DNA of 64,000 nucleotides from Mycobacterium yunnanensis (GCF_025823185.1 NZ_JACKVK010000013.1:411151-475150), one strand, 5' to 3'. Numbered from the stretch's first letter, positions 9,364 to 17,650 are shown. Notes: a model not told the origin generated them from the letters alone. Made by a program: numbers and translations.

Positions 9364-9786
9364 ATGAGCGAATCACCCCTCTCCCACGACGCCAAGAGCA
9401 TGCTGGCCAAGGCCAACCCCGCCGTGATCGCCACGGTTCGATCCGACGGACAACCGGTGTCGGCGGCGACCTGGTACCTGCTGCGCGGGGATCAGATATT
9501 GGTCAACATGGACGAGGGCCGCGTGCGACTCAAGCACATGAAGAAGGAACCACGGGTCTCCCTCACCGTGATCGACCAGGAGGACTGGTACACCCACGTC
9601 ACCCTGATCGGCCGGGTCACCGAGATGTACGACGACGAGGGCCTGGCGGACATCGACGCCCTGTCCCGTCACTACACCGACAAGCCCTACCCCGTCCGGG
9701 ATCGCAAACGGGTCAGCGCGCTCATCGAGGTCGACAAGGTGCACGGCTGGGGCGCCCAGAAGAACAACGACCAAGTCGGCGGCTGA
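9364..9786 (+). CDS. PPOX-class (F420-dependent, Rv1155-like) oxidoreductase
   Basis: A 140-residue split-barrel flavin/F420-binding protein of the pyridoxamine-phosphate-oxidase-like fold. Visible family features are NPAVIATVRSDGQPVSAATW, the strand ILVNMDEGRVRLKHMKKEPR and the following VSLTVIDQEDWY. The length matches the short Rv1155-type proteins, several of which bind F420 rather than FMN. Mycobacteria make F420, so use of that cofactor is plausible but not proven from sequence. The start ATG lies 30 nt after the preceding stop, so it may be in one unit with the FetB-like gene. Confidence 0.8.
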   Translation: MSESPLSHDAKSMLAKANPAVIATVRSDGQPVSAATWYLLRGDQILVNMDEGRVRLKHMKKEPRVSLTVIDQEDWYTHVTLIGRVTEMYDDEGLADIDALSRHYTDKPYPVRDRKRVSALIEVDKVHGWGAQKNNDQVGG

Positions 9787-9818
9787 GACACCGGCCCAAA
9801 TTCCGTCCGTGCTGAGTG

Positions 9819-10433
9819 TCATGCGGCAGCCTCGAGATCGAGGAGCAGCTGTTTGGCCTCCGGGCCGCCCAGGTAGCCGCCCATCGTGCCATCGCTTCGC
9901 ACCACCCGGTGGCACGGAACGACCACGGGCAGCGGGTTCTTCGCGCACGCGGTGCCCACTGCACGGACGGCCTTGGGGTTGCCGGCCAGCCTGGCGACGG
10001 TCGCGTAACTGGCGGTCTGCCCGTAGCCGATCGTGGACAGATGGTGCAGTACGGCGCTGCGGAACCCCGCCGTAAGCCGCCAGTCCAGTGGGAGATCGAA
10101 GCTGCGACGAGTCCCCGTGAAGTACTCGTCTATCTCGCGGGCCGCCAAGTCCAGTCGGGTGGGTTCATGCAAGATGCGAGGACTGATGTCGCTGGCGAGC
10201 TGCGCGAGCACGGTGTCGTGGTCTTCGCGGGCGTACGCGACGCGCACCAGGCCCTGCTCGGTGGCCGCCAGGAGCAGCGGACCCACCGCGGTGTCGACGG
10301 TGCGGTAGGCGATGTCGAGGAGGCCGTCACGCTGGGCTGCCGCAGTGAGGCGCTGATGCAGTTCGGCCAACTTGTCCGGGCTGGGCTGGGTAAGTCGTGT
10401 CAGATCGTGAATGATCCCGTCGGTGTCTGTCAT
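9819..10433 (-). CDS. ogt: Methylated-DNA--protein-cysteine methyltransferase
   Basis: A 204-residue Ogt-type suicide alkyltransferase that removes methyl or alkyl groups from O6-guanine. The active-site motif PCHRV has the acceptor Cys at residue 174. It is preceded by the DNA-binding region SYATVARLAGNPKAVRAVG, with the arginine finger and helix-turn-helix. The following GGYLGGPEAKQLLLDLE is the usual end of the family. An N-terminal extension of about 35 residues precedes the domain. Its ATG overlaps the stop of the upstream sigma-factor gene (ATGA), so both are translated from one mRNA. This suggests that the sigma factor and the repair protein respond to the same stress. Confidence 0.93.
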   Translation of the reverse strand: MTDTDGIIHDLTRLTQPSPDKLAELHQRLTAAAQRDGLLDIAYRTVDTAVGPLLLAATEQGLVRVAYAREDHDTVLAQLASDISPRILHEPTRLDLAAREIDEYFTGTRRSFDLPLDWRLTAGFRSAVLHHLSTIGYGQTASYATVARLAGNPKAVRAVGTACAKNPLPVVVPCHRVVRSDGTMGGYLGGPEAKQLLLDLEAAA

Positions 10434-10996
10434 TTGGTGTGTCCTTTCCGAGGCGCATCGAAGTCGGTGAGGTTGCCGAGGTAGGTGCGTCGAAGTGTGG
10501 CGATGCCGTCGCTGGCGGCGCGGCGGGCGGCCGCAGCGGTTCCGCCGAGAACGACGGCAATCTCGTTGTAGGGCAAGCCGCCGAGGTAGTGGTAGACCAC
10601 GGCGTGCTTCTGTTTGTGCGGCAGCTGGTCGACCGCGACGGCCAGTGCGTCTAGGTCGACATGATCGGCGCCGGTGTCATCAAGGGCGCCGACGATTTCG
10701 GTGATGGCATCAGTCGGCACGGGTTGACGGGCGCGAGCGCGGGTGACGTCGATGGCCTTGCGGTAAGCGATGGTGACCAGCCACGCCTCCAGGTTGGCGT
10801 CTGCAGGCAGCTCGGGGTAGGCCTTCAGCGCCGCCAGGAAGGTCTCCGACCAGGCGTCGTCGGCGTCGTGTGCTCCCACGACGGCACGACACACCCGGAA
10901 GACGCGGGGACCGTGGTCGCGCACCACGGCCTCGAATGGCGGTTTGGTCATCACATCTCGTAGACGCCCCAGAGCTGATGTTTGTGAGGTGCTCAT
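10430..10996 (-). CDS. ECF-type RNA polymerase sigma factor
   Basis: A 188-residue group 4 sigma factor. Region 2 is visible as FEAVVRDHGPRVFRVCRAVV, then AHDADDAWSETFLAALKAYP and LEAWLVTIAYRKAIDVTRAR. Region 4 is LPHKQKHAVVYHYLGGLPYN, then EIAVVLGGTAAAARRAASDG. No anti-sigma gene is adjacent; instead the stop overlaps the ogt start by 4 nt. The start is uncertain: ATG 10996 is used, ATG 10951 (MTKPPFEAVV) also fits the domain, and the open frame reaches 11029. Control of the downstream alkyltransferase, and perhaps of itself, is inferred from the operon. Confidence 0.85.
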   Translation of the reverse strand: MSTSQTSALGRLRDVMTKPPFEAVVRDHGPRVFRVCRAVVGAHDADDAWSETFLAALKAYPELPADANLEAWLVTIAYRKAIDVTRARARQPVPTDAITEIVGALDDTGADHVDLDALAVAVDQLPHKQKHAVVYHYLGGLPYNEIAVVLGGTAAAARRAASDGIATLRRTYLGNLTDFDAPRKGHTK

Positions 10997-11090
10997 CGTC
11001 GTCCACGATTCTCTTGGCTCGGACCTCACATTTCACAGCACGGCGGCGTCTTCAGGACAAGGTGCCCGACGCGCCGACCGACCCAAGTGA

Positions 11091-11906
11091 ATGGATGTGG
11101 TTCGTATGTCAAATCAACAGGGCTCCGTGGCGACCTTTCTCACCAGCATGGCCAGCGTGCCTGCCAATGCGCCCACGGCCTGCACGGGCTGGACTGCGCA
11201 CCACGTCGCCGCGCACCTGGCCGCCGGCTTCGAGGAGGTCTACGTTCTGATCGAGAATTCCTTGGCTGGTCGCCCCAGCCGCGACACCCGCACCTTCGAC
11301 GAACGCGAAGCCCCGTACCTGGCCATGGACGCCGACGCTCTGCGAGAGGTGCTACGCGACCGCCTGACGACGACGGCCAAAGTACTCGCCGACTTCCGTG
11401 CCGCCGGCCCGGATGCCGTGTTCGACTTCAACGGACATTCCTTCACCGCTGCGCAGATGAGCACTCATCTCGACAGCGAACTCGCGATCCACCGTTGGGA
11501 CTTCATGGGCGAGGACGCGATCAGCGAAGAACTCCTGTCCGAGCCGGCCTTCACCCGCCATGCCGTGTTCCTCCTCAACGCACTGCCCATGCTTGCCGAA
11601 GGCGCTCCGAACAGGGTCGCCGGAACCGGGTTGCGCGCAGGTACCGTCATCGTGCTTCGCACCCCGGGCCAGCCCGACGTCGCCCTCAAGGTAGACACCG
11701 ACGGCGAAGCCAGCTACCTCCACGGTGACAGTGCAGGCAGTATCACCGGGCAGTTCGTCGTCACCACCGACGCCGCCAATCGGCTCCTGACCATGTGGGG
11801 CCGCCATTCAAGCCGCCGCCAGATCATCGTCAGCGGCAACCCGGCGCAGTGGGGCGCCGTCGCCGCCGCGCTGTGGCCCGATGTCCACGAATGGCCCCAA
11901 GGCTAA
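11091..11906 (+). CDS. DinB/MDMPI-fold (mycothiol-dependent maleylpyruvate isomerase-like) protein
   Basis: A 271-residue protein with the metal-binding four-helix fold of maleylpyruvate isomerase N-terminal domains. CTGWTAHHVAAHLAAGFEE near residue 32 supplies the first histidine. HLDSELAIHRWDFMG near residue 123 supplies the other two. The C-terminal part is a second small domain, seen in many actinobacterial members, which may bind substrate. Relatives use mycothiol, the main thiol of mycobacteria, in isomerisation or transfer reactions. The start is either ATG 11091 or ATG 11106; neither has a clear ribosome site. The gene is divergent from the sigma factor, with about 95 bp between them. 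Confidence 0.75.
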   Translation: MDVVRMSNQQGSVATFLTSMASVPANAPTACTGWTAHHVAAHLAAGFEEVYVLIENSLAGRPSRDTRTFDEREAPYLAMDADALREVLRDRLTTTAKVLADFRAAGPDAVFDFNGHSFTAAQMSTHLDSELAIHRWDFMGEDAISEELLSEPAFTRHAVFLLNALPMLAEGAPNRVAGTGLRAGTVIVLRTPGQPDVALKVDTDGEASYLHGDSAGSITGQFVVTTDAANRLLTMWGRHSSRRQIIVSGNPAQWGAVAAALWPDVHEWPQG

Positions 11907-11960
11907 GGCATTTGAGACGGCTCGAATTCTGCTTTCCGTGTCCGACGGGGGCCCCGGTCG

Positions 11961-12638
11961 TCATGGCGTGGTGGCAAGCGTGGTGATCCCGCCTTGGGCA
12001 AAGCGGCGAAGTGCTTGGTGGCGCTTGTCGATGTCGCCGGTGCGCATGCGGCCGTCGGTGAGGCTGTCGAGTCGCAGGTTGTTGGAGTAGGTGTGCAGAG
12101 TGGCCGCAACCAGGTGCAGGTAGGCGTCGTGGATGGCCGCCTCGCGTGCTGTCGGGAACAGGGCTCGCAGCGCCGTGATGAAGTCGGCGGCGATGGCGTT
12201 GAAGTCTCCGACGATTAAGCGCCCGATGGGGTGTCCGGAGTTTGCGAGTTGGGCGATGAATCGAAAGTAGTTGTCCCACCCAGGATCACCGGCTCGTAGG
12301 CGCATGGGTTCGGTGAATGCGTCGACGAGAGCACCCAGCCGCCGGGCTCGGGTCCCGCGGGTGGGCAGTGCCGCCAGGCGGGTACGACGGTCGTCGTTTA
12401 GTGGTTGGATGCGGCGCAGCAGGACGGCGTGGAAGAGGCCCTCCTTGCCGCCGAATTGGTCGCTGACAGAGGCGAGGCGGGCGCCGGCGTGGTCGGTGAT
12501 GTCGCGGACGCTGACACCGAAGTAGCCGCGGGCGGCGAAGAGTTCCTCAGCGCTGTCGAGCAACCGGGCACGTAGCTTCTCGCGGGCCACTTCCCGCGAG
12601 ACGCGTGGTGGTGGGTCGGCTGCTGCGGGACCGGTCAT
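11961..12638 (-). CDS. TetR-family transcriptional regulator
   Basis: A 225-residue repressor-type protein. The N-terminal helix-turn-helix spans about residues 20-65: LLDSAEELFAARGYFGVSVR, DITDHAGARLASVSDQFGGK and EGLFHAVLL. The C-terminal ligand-binding region is helical and of the usual length. ATG 12638 overlaps the stop of the upstream fumarylacetoacetase-like gene (ATGA). The operon therefore runs from the palindromes at 13572-13628 through the hydrolase-like gene into its own regulator. Autoregulation through these palindromes is inferred. Confidence 0.88.
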   Translation of the reverse strand: MTGPAAADPPPRVSREVAREKLRARLLDSAEELFAARGYFGVSVRDITDHAGARLASVSDQFGGKEGLFHAVLLRRIQPLNDDRRTRLAALPTRGTRARRLGALVDAFTEPMRLRAGDPGWDNYFRFIAQLANSGHPIGRLIVGDFNAIAADFITALRALFPTAREAAIHDAYLHLVAATLHTYSNNLRLDSLTDGRMRTGDIDKRHQALRRFAQGGITTLATTP

Positions 12639-13546
12639 GACTCGATGACGGTGTGTTCGATGTGGCCGATGCCGTCGACGGCCAGTTTCAGGGTGTCGCC
12701 GGGGCGCAGCCAGTGCCCGTTCTCCATGCCGCTGCCGCCGGGAAGCGTTCCGGTGGCGAAGAGTTCACCGGGATAGAGGTGTTCACTGCGAGAGGCGTGC
12801 GCCAGGACCTCGCCGAGACTGTGTTGCAGGCCCGCGCTGGACACCGTCGACACGACGGACCCGTTGATCGACACCGTTCCGCGGAGCGCGTCGACACGGG
12901 GAAGGATCTCGTCGGCGGTCACGGCGACCTGTGACAGCGAGGTGGCGAAGTGCTTGGACTTCTGCGGTCCGAACCCGCTGTCCATTTCGGCGCGTTGCAC
13001 GTCGCGGGCGCTCCAGTCGTTGACGACGACGAACGCACCGATCGCGTCGAGTGCCTCGATTGGGCCGGCGTTGAACAAGCCTCGCGCGAGGACGAATCCG
13101 ATCTCCAGTTCATAGTCGAGCGCCTGGGAGTAGGACGGTGCTGCGATGGGTGTGCCCGAGGGGACGAAGGTCATCGCGTTGGACATGTAGTACATCGGCT
13201 GGGCGTAGAACAGCGGCTTGGGCTTCACCAGCGGAAACGGGCGCCGGGTGAGCGCTTCGACGGTCTTCACGAGTCGGTACTGGCCTGGGTGAAGGCGCTG
13301 GAGGAGACCTCGGCTGGCGTCGAGGACGTGCTGCTCGTAGAGCATGAAATCGCGAAACGACGCCGGCTGAAACGGCAACGAGACCGCACTGTGCTGCAGG
13401 TGTTCGTCAGCACGGGCGAGCTCCCAGTCGCGGTCGAAGACCGCACCGCCCAACGGGTTCCGGTCCGTGCTCGTCTGCCAGGATCCGTCGGCCTCGAGGC
13501 ACTGCACCTGTAGGCCCTCGGGGGTGCGCACACGTCGAAGCTTCAC
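12635..13546 (-). CDS. Fumarylacetoacetate hydrolase family protein
   Basis: A 303-residue cytoplasmic enzyme of the FAH superfamily, which cleaves C-C bonds in, hydrates or decarboxylates ring-cleavage products. The metal-binding signature is visible as DYELEIGFV, with Glu146 and Glu148, and VVVNDWSARDVQ, with Asp177. Later FAH blocks follow: GFGPQKSKHF and the region ELFATGTLPGGSGM. The first 65 residues form the usual N-terminal domain. It lies first in an operon with a TetR regulator and is divergent from an alpha/beta hydrolase. Together they look like a small catabolic module for an aromatic or heterocyclic compound. The substrate is not predictable. Confidence 0.88.
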   Translation of the reverse strand: MKLRRVRTPEGLQVQCLEADGSWQTSTDRNPLGGAVFDRDWELARADEHLQHSAVSLPFQPASFRDFMLYEQHVLDASRGLLQRLHPGQYRLVKTVEALTRRPFPLVKPKPLFYAQPMYYMSNAMTFVPSGTPIAAPSYSQALDYELEIGFVLARGLFNAGPIEALDAIGAFVVVNDWSARDVQRAEMDSGFGPQKSKHFATSLSQVAVTADEILPRVDALRGTVSINGSVVSTVSSAGLQHSLGEVLAHASRSEHLYPGELFATGTLPGGSGMENGHWLRPGDTLKLAVDGIGHIEHTVIES

Positions 13547-13571
13547 CGAGTATCAATCCTCATCACCGTGG

Positions 13572-13587
13572 CGGAACAGTCGTTCCA
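13572..13587. promoter_or_regulatory. Candidate TetR operator, copy 1
   Basis: GGAAC-N4-GTTCC (13573-13586) lies in the divergent promoter region, 27 nt upstream of the start of the FAH-family gene. It matches the arms of the palindrome 41 bp away, which supports a shared binding protein. Confidence 0.55.
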
Positions 13588-13612
13588 CTGTATCGCACAA
13601 CGGTGTTATTGT

Positions 13613-13628
13613 CGGAACGATCGTTCCG
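13613..13628. promoter_or_regulatory. Candidate TetR operator, copy 2 (perfect 16-bp palindrome)
   Basis: CGGAACGATCGTTCCG is a perfect palindrome about 90 nt upstream of the alpha/beta hydrolase start and 41 bp (near four helical turns) from copy 1. Both share GGAAC-N4-GTTCC. The TetR protein at 11961-12638 is the obvious candidate regulator. Confidence 0.6.
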
Positions 13629-13718
13629 TGTTGGTGAGGAGGTGGGCGTGCGCGGCCCGCAGTCGTCGTCGTTCGTCGTCTACACCCCCGCCGACGCCGC
13701 ACCCTGAAAGGACGCTCG

Positions 13719-15077
13719 ATGACCGAGATCAGCCTGCCGCAGAAGCTGTTCGTCACAGCGTGCGCAGTCACTCGCAGCACCGACCTGGCGGCCCGTTGGA
13801 CAGGCGCCGCACCATTCCTGCCGGCGCTGTTCGTGCTTCGCTACGCCAACATGGGTGGGCTCGACCACGCCCTGTTCGCCGCGCAGGTCCGCGGGGCCCG
13901 GTCCTTCCACGACGACCGCTGGTGTGGCTACTGGAACCGCATCGCCGACGTCCACGCCCGGCGCGCCACCGACTTGCTGCGCAGCCTGGCCGGCACGGGC
14001 TCCGCCGACGTGCCCGACCTCGCTGACCCGAGCGCGGCGACCGCCGCCGATTACCGCGCCTCGCTCAGCGCCTTGATCGCCCCCGCCGCGGTACTGTTCG
14101 CCGACCACGGACCACAACCGGATGCGCGTGCGCTCACCGCACTCGTCGACGAACACGCACCAATCGAGGACCGTGGACGAATAACGAAGGCGTACGAAGC
14201 CATTGACGCGTGGGTGAAGGCCATCACCTACTACCAGGTGAGCGCCTTCCCCGGCCACGACCCGCACCGGATGCAAGCCTATTGGCGCTCACGACACCTC
14301 TTCGACGCTCTGATCGGCGCCGTTGTGCCCACGCTGGGGCTGTCCGTCGACCACGTCGACATCCCACTCGCAGACGGGGACACCGTCCGCGGGTACCTCA
14401 TCGTGCCACCGGGATCGGGGCCGCATCCGGTGGTGTTGACCACCAACGGCCTGGAGGGCACCATCCAGGAGTTGGCGATCCCCCAGCTGCGCTACCGCGA
14501 TTCGGGCATGGCGATGTTCCTGATGGAGATGCCCGGCAGCTACGCCTACACGCATCCCATGGCGCCCGCGTCGGAGGCTGTTTACCACCGGCTGATCGAG
14601 CACCTCGCCGCCGACGACCGCATCGATGGAGAGCGCATCGCCATGGTGGGGGTCAGCTTCGGCGGCTACTGGACCGCGCGCCTGGCCGCCACCAACGACC
14701 GGCTGGCGTGTGCGATCGCATGCGGAGCACCGACACACCGGTCCTTCCACGGCGGCGCGCTGGGCACCCCGCAGATCATCCTGCACGCCCTGGCCAAGAC
14801 CGTCGGAGCGGCCCATCCCATCGATCTGGTGCGCAAGCTGCGACGGCTGTCCATCCGAGATTCGTACTCGGACATCACCATTCCCCTGCTCGTCATCAAC
14901 GGCGACAACGACACCCTGATGAGCACTCAGGACAGCAGCGACCTCGCCCACGCCGCCGCCAACGCCACCCTGCTGCTCTATCCCGACGACGACCACTGCG
15001 CAATGGGCCACTACCGCCAGTGGCTGGACTACTCACAGCACTGGCTGCTGACACAGCTGGCGGTCACCGCCAACTAG
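13719..15077 (+). CDS. Alpha/beta hydrolase (FrsA/pseudooxynicotine-hydrolase-like)
   Basis: A 452-residue serine hydrolase with a long helical N-terminal part (about 200 residues) before the alpha/beta hydrolase core. The core starts near DIPLADGDTVRGYLIVPP. The nucleophile elbow is GVSFGGY with Ser313. The acid is probably Asp398 in NGDNDTL, and the base is His426 in DDDHCAMGH. The long N-terminal lid and this core recall FrsA-like esterases and 2,6-dihydropseudooxynicotine hydrolase, which cleave C-C or ester bonds. GAAAGGA precedes the ATG at good spacing. It is divergent from the FAH/TetR operon across two shared palindromes, which suggests joint control. Confidence 0.82.
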   Translation: MTEISLPQKLFVTACAVTRSTDLAARWTGAAPFLPALFVLRYANMGGLDHALFAAQVRGARSFHDDRWCGYWNRIADVHARRATDLLRSLAGTGSADVPDLADPSAATAADYRASLSALIAPAAVLFADHGPQPDARALTALVDEHAPIEDRGRITKAYEAIDAWVKAITYYQVSAFPGHDPHRMQAYWRSRHLFDALIGAVVPTLGLSVDHVDIPLADGDTVRGYLIVPPGSGPHPVVLTTNGLEGTIQELAIPQLRYRDSGMAMFLMEMPGSYAYTHPMAPASEAVYHRLIEHLAADDRIDGERIAMVGVSFGGYWTARLAATNDRLACAIACGAPTHRSFHGGALGTPQIILHALAKTVGAAHPIDLVRKLRRLSIRDSYSDITIPLLVINGDNDTLMSTQDSSDLAHAAANATLLLYPDDDHCAMGHYRQWLDYSQHWLLTQLAVTAN

Positions 15078-15170
15078 ATACGTCACCGAAGGAGGGCCAC
15101 TCGCGTTCCCGTTCGGGGACGGCACGAGCACCTGCGACGCCGAGGTCCCCCCACCGACGGCACGCCGACA

Positions 15171-15187
15171 TCGTGTGGGCCACACGA
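15171..15187. other. 17-nt palindrome downstream of the hydrolase
   Basis: TCGTGTGG-G-CCACACGA is a perfect inverted repeat with a single central base, so it fits a protein-binding site better than a hairpin. It lies in the chromosomal 190 bp between the hydrolase stop and the 46-bp att repeat. I see no gene in that stretch. Confidence 0.25.
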
Positions 15188-15268
15188 GTGTGCCATCGCC
15201 CAGGACAGGTAGGAGGCCCGAGCCTGAACGTCTTTCCAAATCGTCCATCTTGAAGAACAGCCTCTGAC

Positions 15269-15314
15269 GTAGGGCGACTGGGACTTGAACCCAGGACCAA
15301 CGGATTATGAGTCC
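15269..15314. repeat. Displaced att copy (tRNA-Met 3' fragment)
   Basis: 46 bp identical to 18604-18649. It includes the tRNA 3' acceptor strand, T arm and anticodon loop, but the sequence beyond 15314 diverges and cannot complete a cloverleaf. It marks the left edge of the islet. Confidence 0.85.
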
Positions 15315-15635
15315 TGCCGCCCCGCCAATTTTGGGTTAAACTGGCTGCCTTGCAACGGATTTGGATGAGTCAATCCTTATTGTTGAATCCGTTGCGACTC
15401 AATACCTTTGAAAGATTCTGGGTATTCAATCCGGGGCTTTGTATCATCGCCGCTGGTCAGGACATCGCCGCGCGGTTGCGTAAGCGTTGCGTGACGCTTC
15501 ACTCTCAGACGGGTTTGCTGGCCGGAAAGCCAATTGAATCGACAGACGATCTTTGGCCTCTTAGCGAGGCCACCCACCACGTTGAGTAACCAATACGACG
15601 TACTCGTTTAGCACCGAAGTTGTAGCCTAAGACCT
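15315..15635. other. Non-coding left arm of the islet
   Basis: About 320 AT-richer bases between the att copy and the ATPase gene. Short open frames occur, such as one of 79 codons from 15350, but they have no family features or ribosome site. TAGCCT at 15623-15628, 7 nt before the GTG at 15636, could be a -10 element of a leaderless transcript. Confidence 0.4.
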
Positions 15636-16847
15636 GTGACAGAGGCGAAGGACGGGGCTGAAGAGTCCGGAGGAATGGTCAGCATCACGTGGGAGGCGCT
15701 CAACCCCAATAGCGTTCGATTTAAGTCGTTGGAGTTACAAAACTTTTTATCGTACAAGAATGCCTCGCTCGATCTTTCAGACTTCATTGCGATCGTTGGG
15801 CCGAACGCAAGCGGCAAATCTAATGCGGTGGCGGCACTACGACTGTTGAGAGAGATTCCAAGTTATGGCCTTCCGACGGCAATTGCCCGTCGAGGCGGCT
15901 TTGACCAGCTAAGGCATCGAAGCCGGGGTCATCCATACGACCCATCTCTACGGCTTTGTTTCGAAATGCATGGAAGCGGTAGAACTTCATCCTATCTTTT
16001 AAGCTTCGGGTCTGTTAAAGGCGGCCAGTATAAAATCAAACGAGAAGCTGCGGAACTATTTTTTGCAGACGGTAGCTCTGCGTCGTTCGATCGCACGGGC
16101 GATGCGGTCCGCATTATCGTCTCCCGGAAAGACAGTAAGCCTGAGCGCTTTAATTTCAACGCCGTAGCGGGCCAGAGCATCATTCCCGCTGCCGGTATCG
16201 CTGGCATCACTGTTTATGAAGTGCTGCAGCGCATTCAGACTGTGGAAGTAAACCCTGCCAAGGTGGGTGATCTCCAGGAGCCGTCTTCCACTGCAACATT
16301 CGAATCCGACGGTTCAAATGTAGCAAGCATATACGATTCACTAGATAAGAAGACAAAGCAAGACGTAGTGGACAGGTTGGCTGCAATTGTTCCTGGAATT
16401 GTGGCAGTAGAGGTTTATCATTTGGCCGACAGATTAACGCTCCGATTCAAGCAGACGGCCGACGACGGTTTAACGAGAACTTTTCTTGCCAAACAGATGT
16501 CTGATGGGACGCTTCGCGCCTTCGCAATCATGGTTGCGCTACTGCAGAACAGGCGCCCAACCCTCCTAGTCATCGAAGAACCTGAGGTTGCTATTCACTT
16601 AGGTGCCCTAGGCAGCCTTGTTCAATTGCTGGAAGCGGAGACTAACAAAACGCAGGTTTTAGTGACCACACACAGCGCAGACATCATTGACGCTTTGCCG
16701 ATTGACTCGCTAAGAATTGTTTGGCATGAGAATGGCGTGTCGAATGTTGCGCGTCTGGCGGAACACTCTAAAATACCAGTTCGTAAGGGGCTGATAACCC
16801 CCGGCCAGTTACTGCGTTCCGACTCGCTGGACCCCGTTATTTCATGA
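15636..16847 (+). CDS. AAA/ABC-type ATPase (RecF/SMC-like, AAA_15/AAA_21 group)
   Basis: A 403-residue ATPase of the OLD/RecF-like group. FKSLELQNFLSYKNASLDL is the typical opening strand. Walker A is GPNASGKS at residues 55-62. The signature-like MSDGTLRAFAIM lies near residue 288, Walker B LLVIEEPEVAIH near 310 and the switch His in TTHSADIIDAL near 345. Unlike single-chain OLD nucleases it has no C-terminal TOPRIM domain; the next gene supplies one and overlaps by 4 nt (ATGA). This split arrangement resembles the PARIS AriA/AriB pair. GTG 15636 is used; ATG 15675 is in frame but has GGAGGA directly against it. Codon use is AT-rich compared with the chromosome. Confidence 0.88.
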   Translation: MTEAKDGAEESGGMVSITWEALNPNSVRFKSLELQNFLSYKNASLDLSDFIAIVGPNASGKSNAVAALRLLREIPSYGLPTAIARRGGFDQLRHRSRGHPYDPSLRLCFEMHGSGRTSSYLLSFGSVKGGQYKIKREAAELFFADGSSASFDRTGDAVRIIVSRKDSKPERFNFNAVAGQSIIPAAGIAGITVYEVLQRIQTVEVNPAKVGDLQEPSSTATFESDGSNVASIYDSLDKKTKQDVVDRLAAIVPGIVAVEVYHLADRLTLRFKQTADDGLTRTFLAKQMSDGTLRAFAIMVALLQNRRPTLLVIEEPEVAIHLGALGSLVQLLEAETNKTQVLVTTHSADIIDALPIDSLRIVWHENGVSNVARLAEHSKIPVRKGLITPGQLLRSDSLDPVIS

Positions 16848-17431
16848 CCGCACAATCTGGCGATCCTCATATCGAAGTAATCGTAGAGGGCAAAGCTGAC
16901 TTTAACGCGATCCCGGTGTTGCTGCGAAATCATCTCTACGCCCAGAATGAGTACAGGGATCTACTTGGAAAGCCAATAGCGACGAAGGGAATTTCGAACG
17001 CTACAAAAGCTAATGGTATCGAAGGCTTTGTTGTAACTGCCGCCTGCCGGCCGGGCTGCAGGGCTATTTTGATCGTGATCGACTCTGACGATCACTGCAT
17101 TGCCGAAATGGCGGAGGAATTAACCATCCGATTGGATGGCCTTGTTGAGCAGCCTGTCGTTTTGGCCTTCGCGGAGCGTACGTACGAGGATTGGCTATAC
17201 GCGTCGGTCGAAACACTAGGTATTGGCGATTGCATATTCGTTGCGTCAAAATCAGGCATAAGCGCGATCGAAACTGCTTTGAGAGCAATAGGTGAGTCCT
17301 ACTCGAAGCCGCTATGGCAGCCAAAACTGACGCACCGTATAGATATCGCGCTTGCACGATCGAGAAGCACCAGCTTGTCTCGATTGCTGGACAGATTCGA
17401 TGCGCTGCTCCCCTTGCTAAACAGCCCCTAG
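16844..17431 (+). CDS. TOPRIM-like (DUF4276/OLD-type) protein, partner of the ATPase
   Basis: A 195-residue protein with a TOPRIM-like pattern: EVIVEGKADFNAIP carries Glu15, and ILIVIDSDDHC carries Asp80, Asp82 and Asp83. An ERTYEDWLYASVETL block follows, as in DUF4276-type proteins. Such proteins are metal-dependent nucleases in OLD-like systems, for example cleaving DNA or tRNA when released by their ATPase. The ATG overlaps the ATPase stop, so the two are co-translated and probably form a complex. The family assignment comes from motif reading; DUF4435 or RloB-like are alternatives. A role in phage defence is inferred from the pairing and its location in a small integrated islet. Confidence 0.75.
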   Translation: MTAQSGDPHIEVIVEGKADFNAIPVLLRNHLYAQNEYRDLLGKPIATKGISNATKANGIEGFVVTAACRPGCRAILIVIDSDDHCIAEMAEELTIRLDGLVEQPVVLAFAERTYEDWLYASVETLGIGDCIFVASKSGISAIETALRAIGESYSKPLWQPKLTHRIDIALARSRSTSLSRLLDRFDALLPLLNSP

Positions 17432-17650
17432 ATGGCGGTGGACGCTTGAGACCCTTCCTATTGGTGACCTGGCAATAGCAGGGCGCGCTAGACCCGCGGG
17501 CTGCGAAACGTCCTCGTTGATGTAGTCACCGTAAACGTCCAAAGTGAGCGTGAACGTGCTGTGTCCCAACCACTTGGACACTCGTTTAAAATCGACCGCA
17601 GGACTAGCCGAGAGCAGGTTGACTGCAAAACTGAGGCAGTGACCGCACTG
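17417..17650 (-). pseudogene. Tyrosine integrase, C-terminal relic
   Basis: One frame on the minus strand reads VDFKRVSKWLGHSTFTLTLD followed by VYGDYINED. This is the GH box and catalytic Tyr region of phage-type tyrosine recombinases. A preceding HCLSFAVNLLSAS resembles the H-x-x-R region but lacks the usual arginine. No catalytic N-terminal part is present: upstream the frame dissolves and a different open frame takes over. The tail overlaps the end of the TOPRIM-like gene by 15 nt. It is a deletion remnant of the integrase that probably inserted the islet at tRNA-Met. Confidence 0.75.

Noticed and set aside
15269..15316. A second tRNA gene on the minus strand
   Set aside because: Only the 3' half matches; sequence beyond 15314 cannot form the D arm or acceptor 5' strand. 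It is an att copy.
15350..15589. 79-codon open frame in the islet left arm
   Set aside because: No ribosome site, no recognisable motif, and composition like non-coding DNA.
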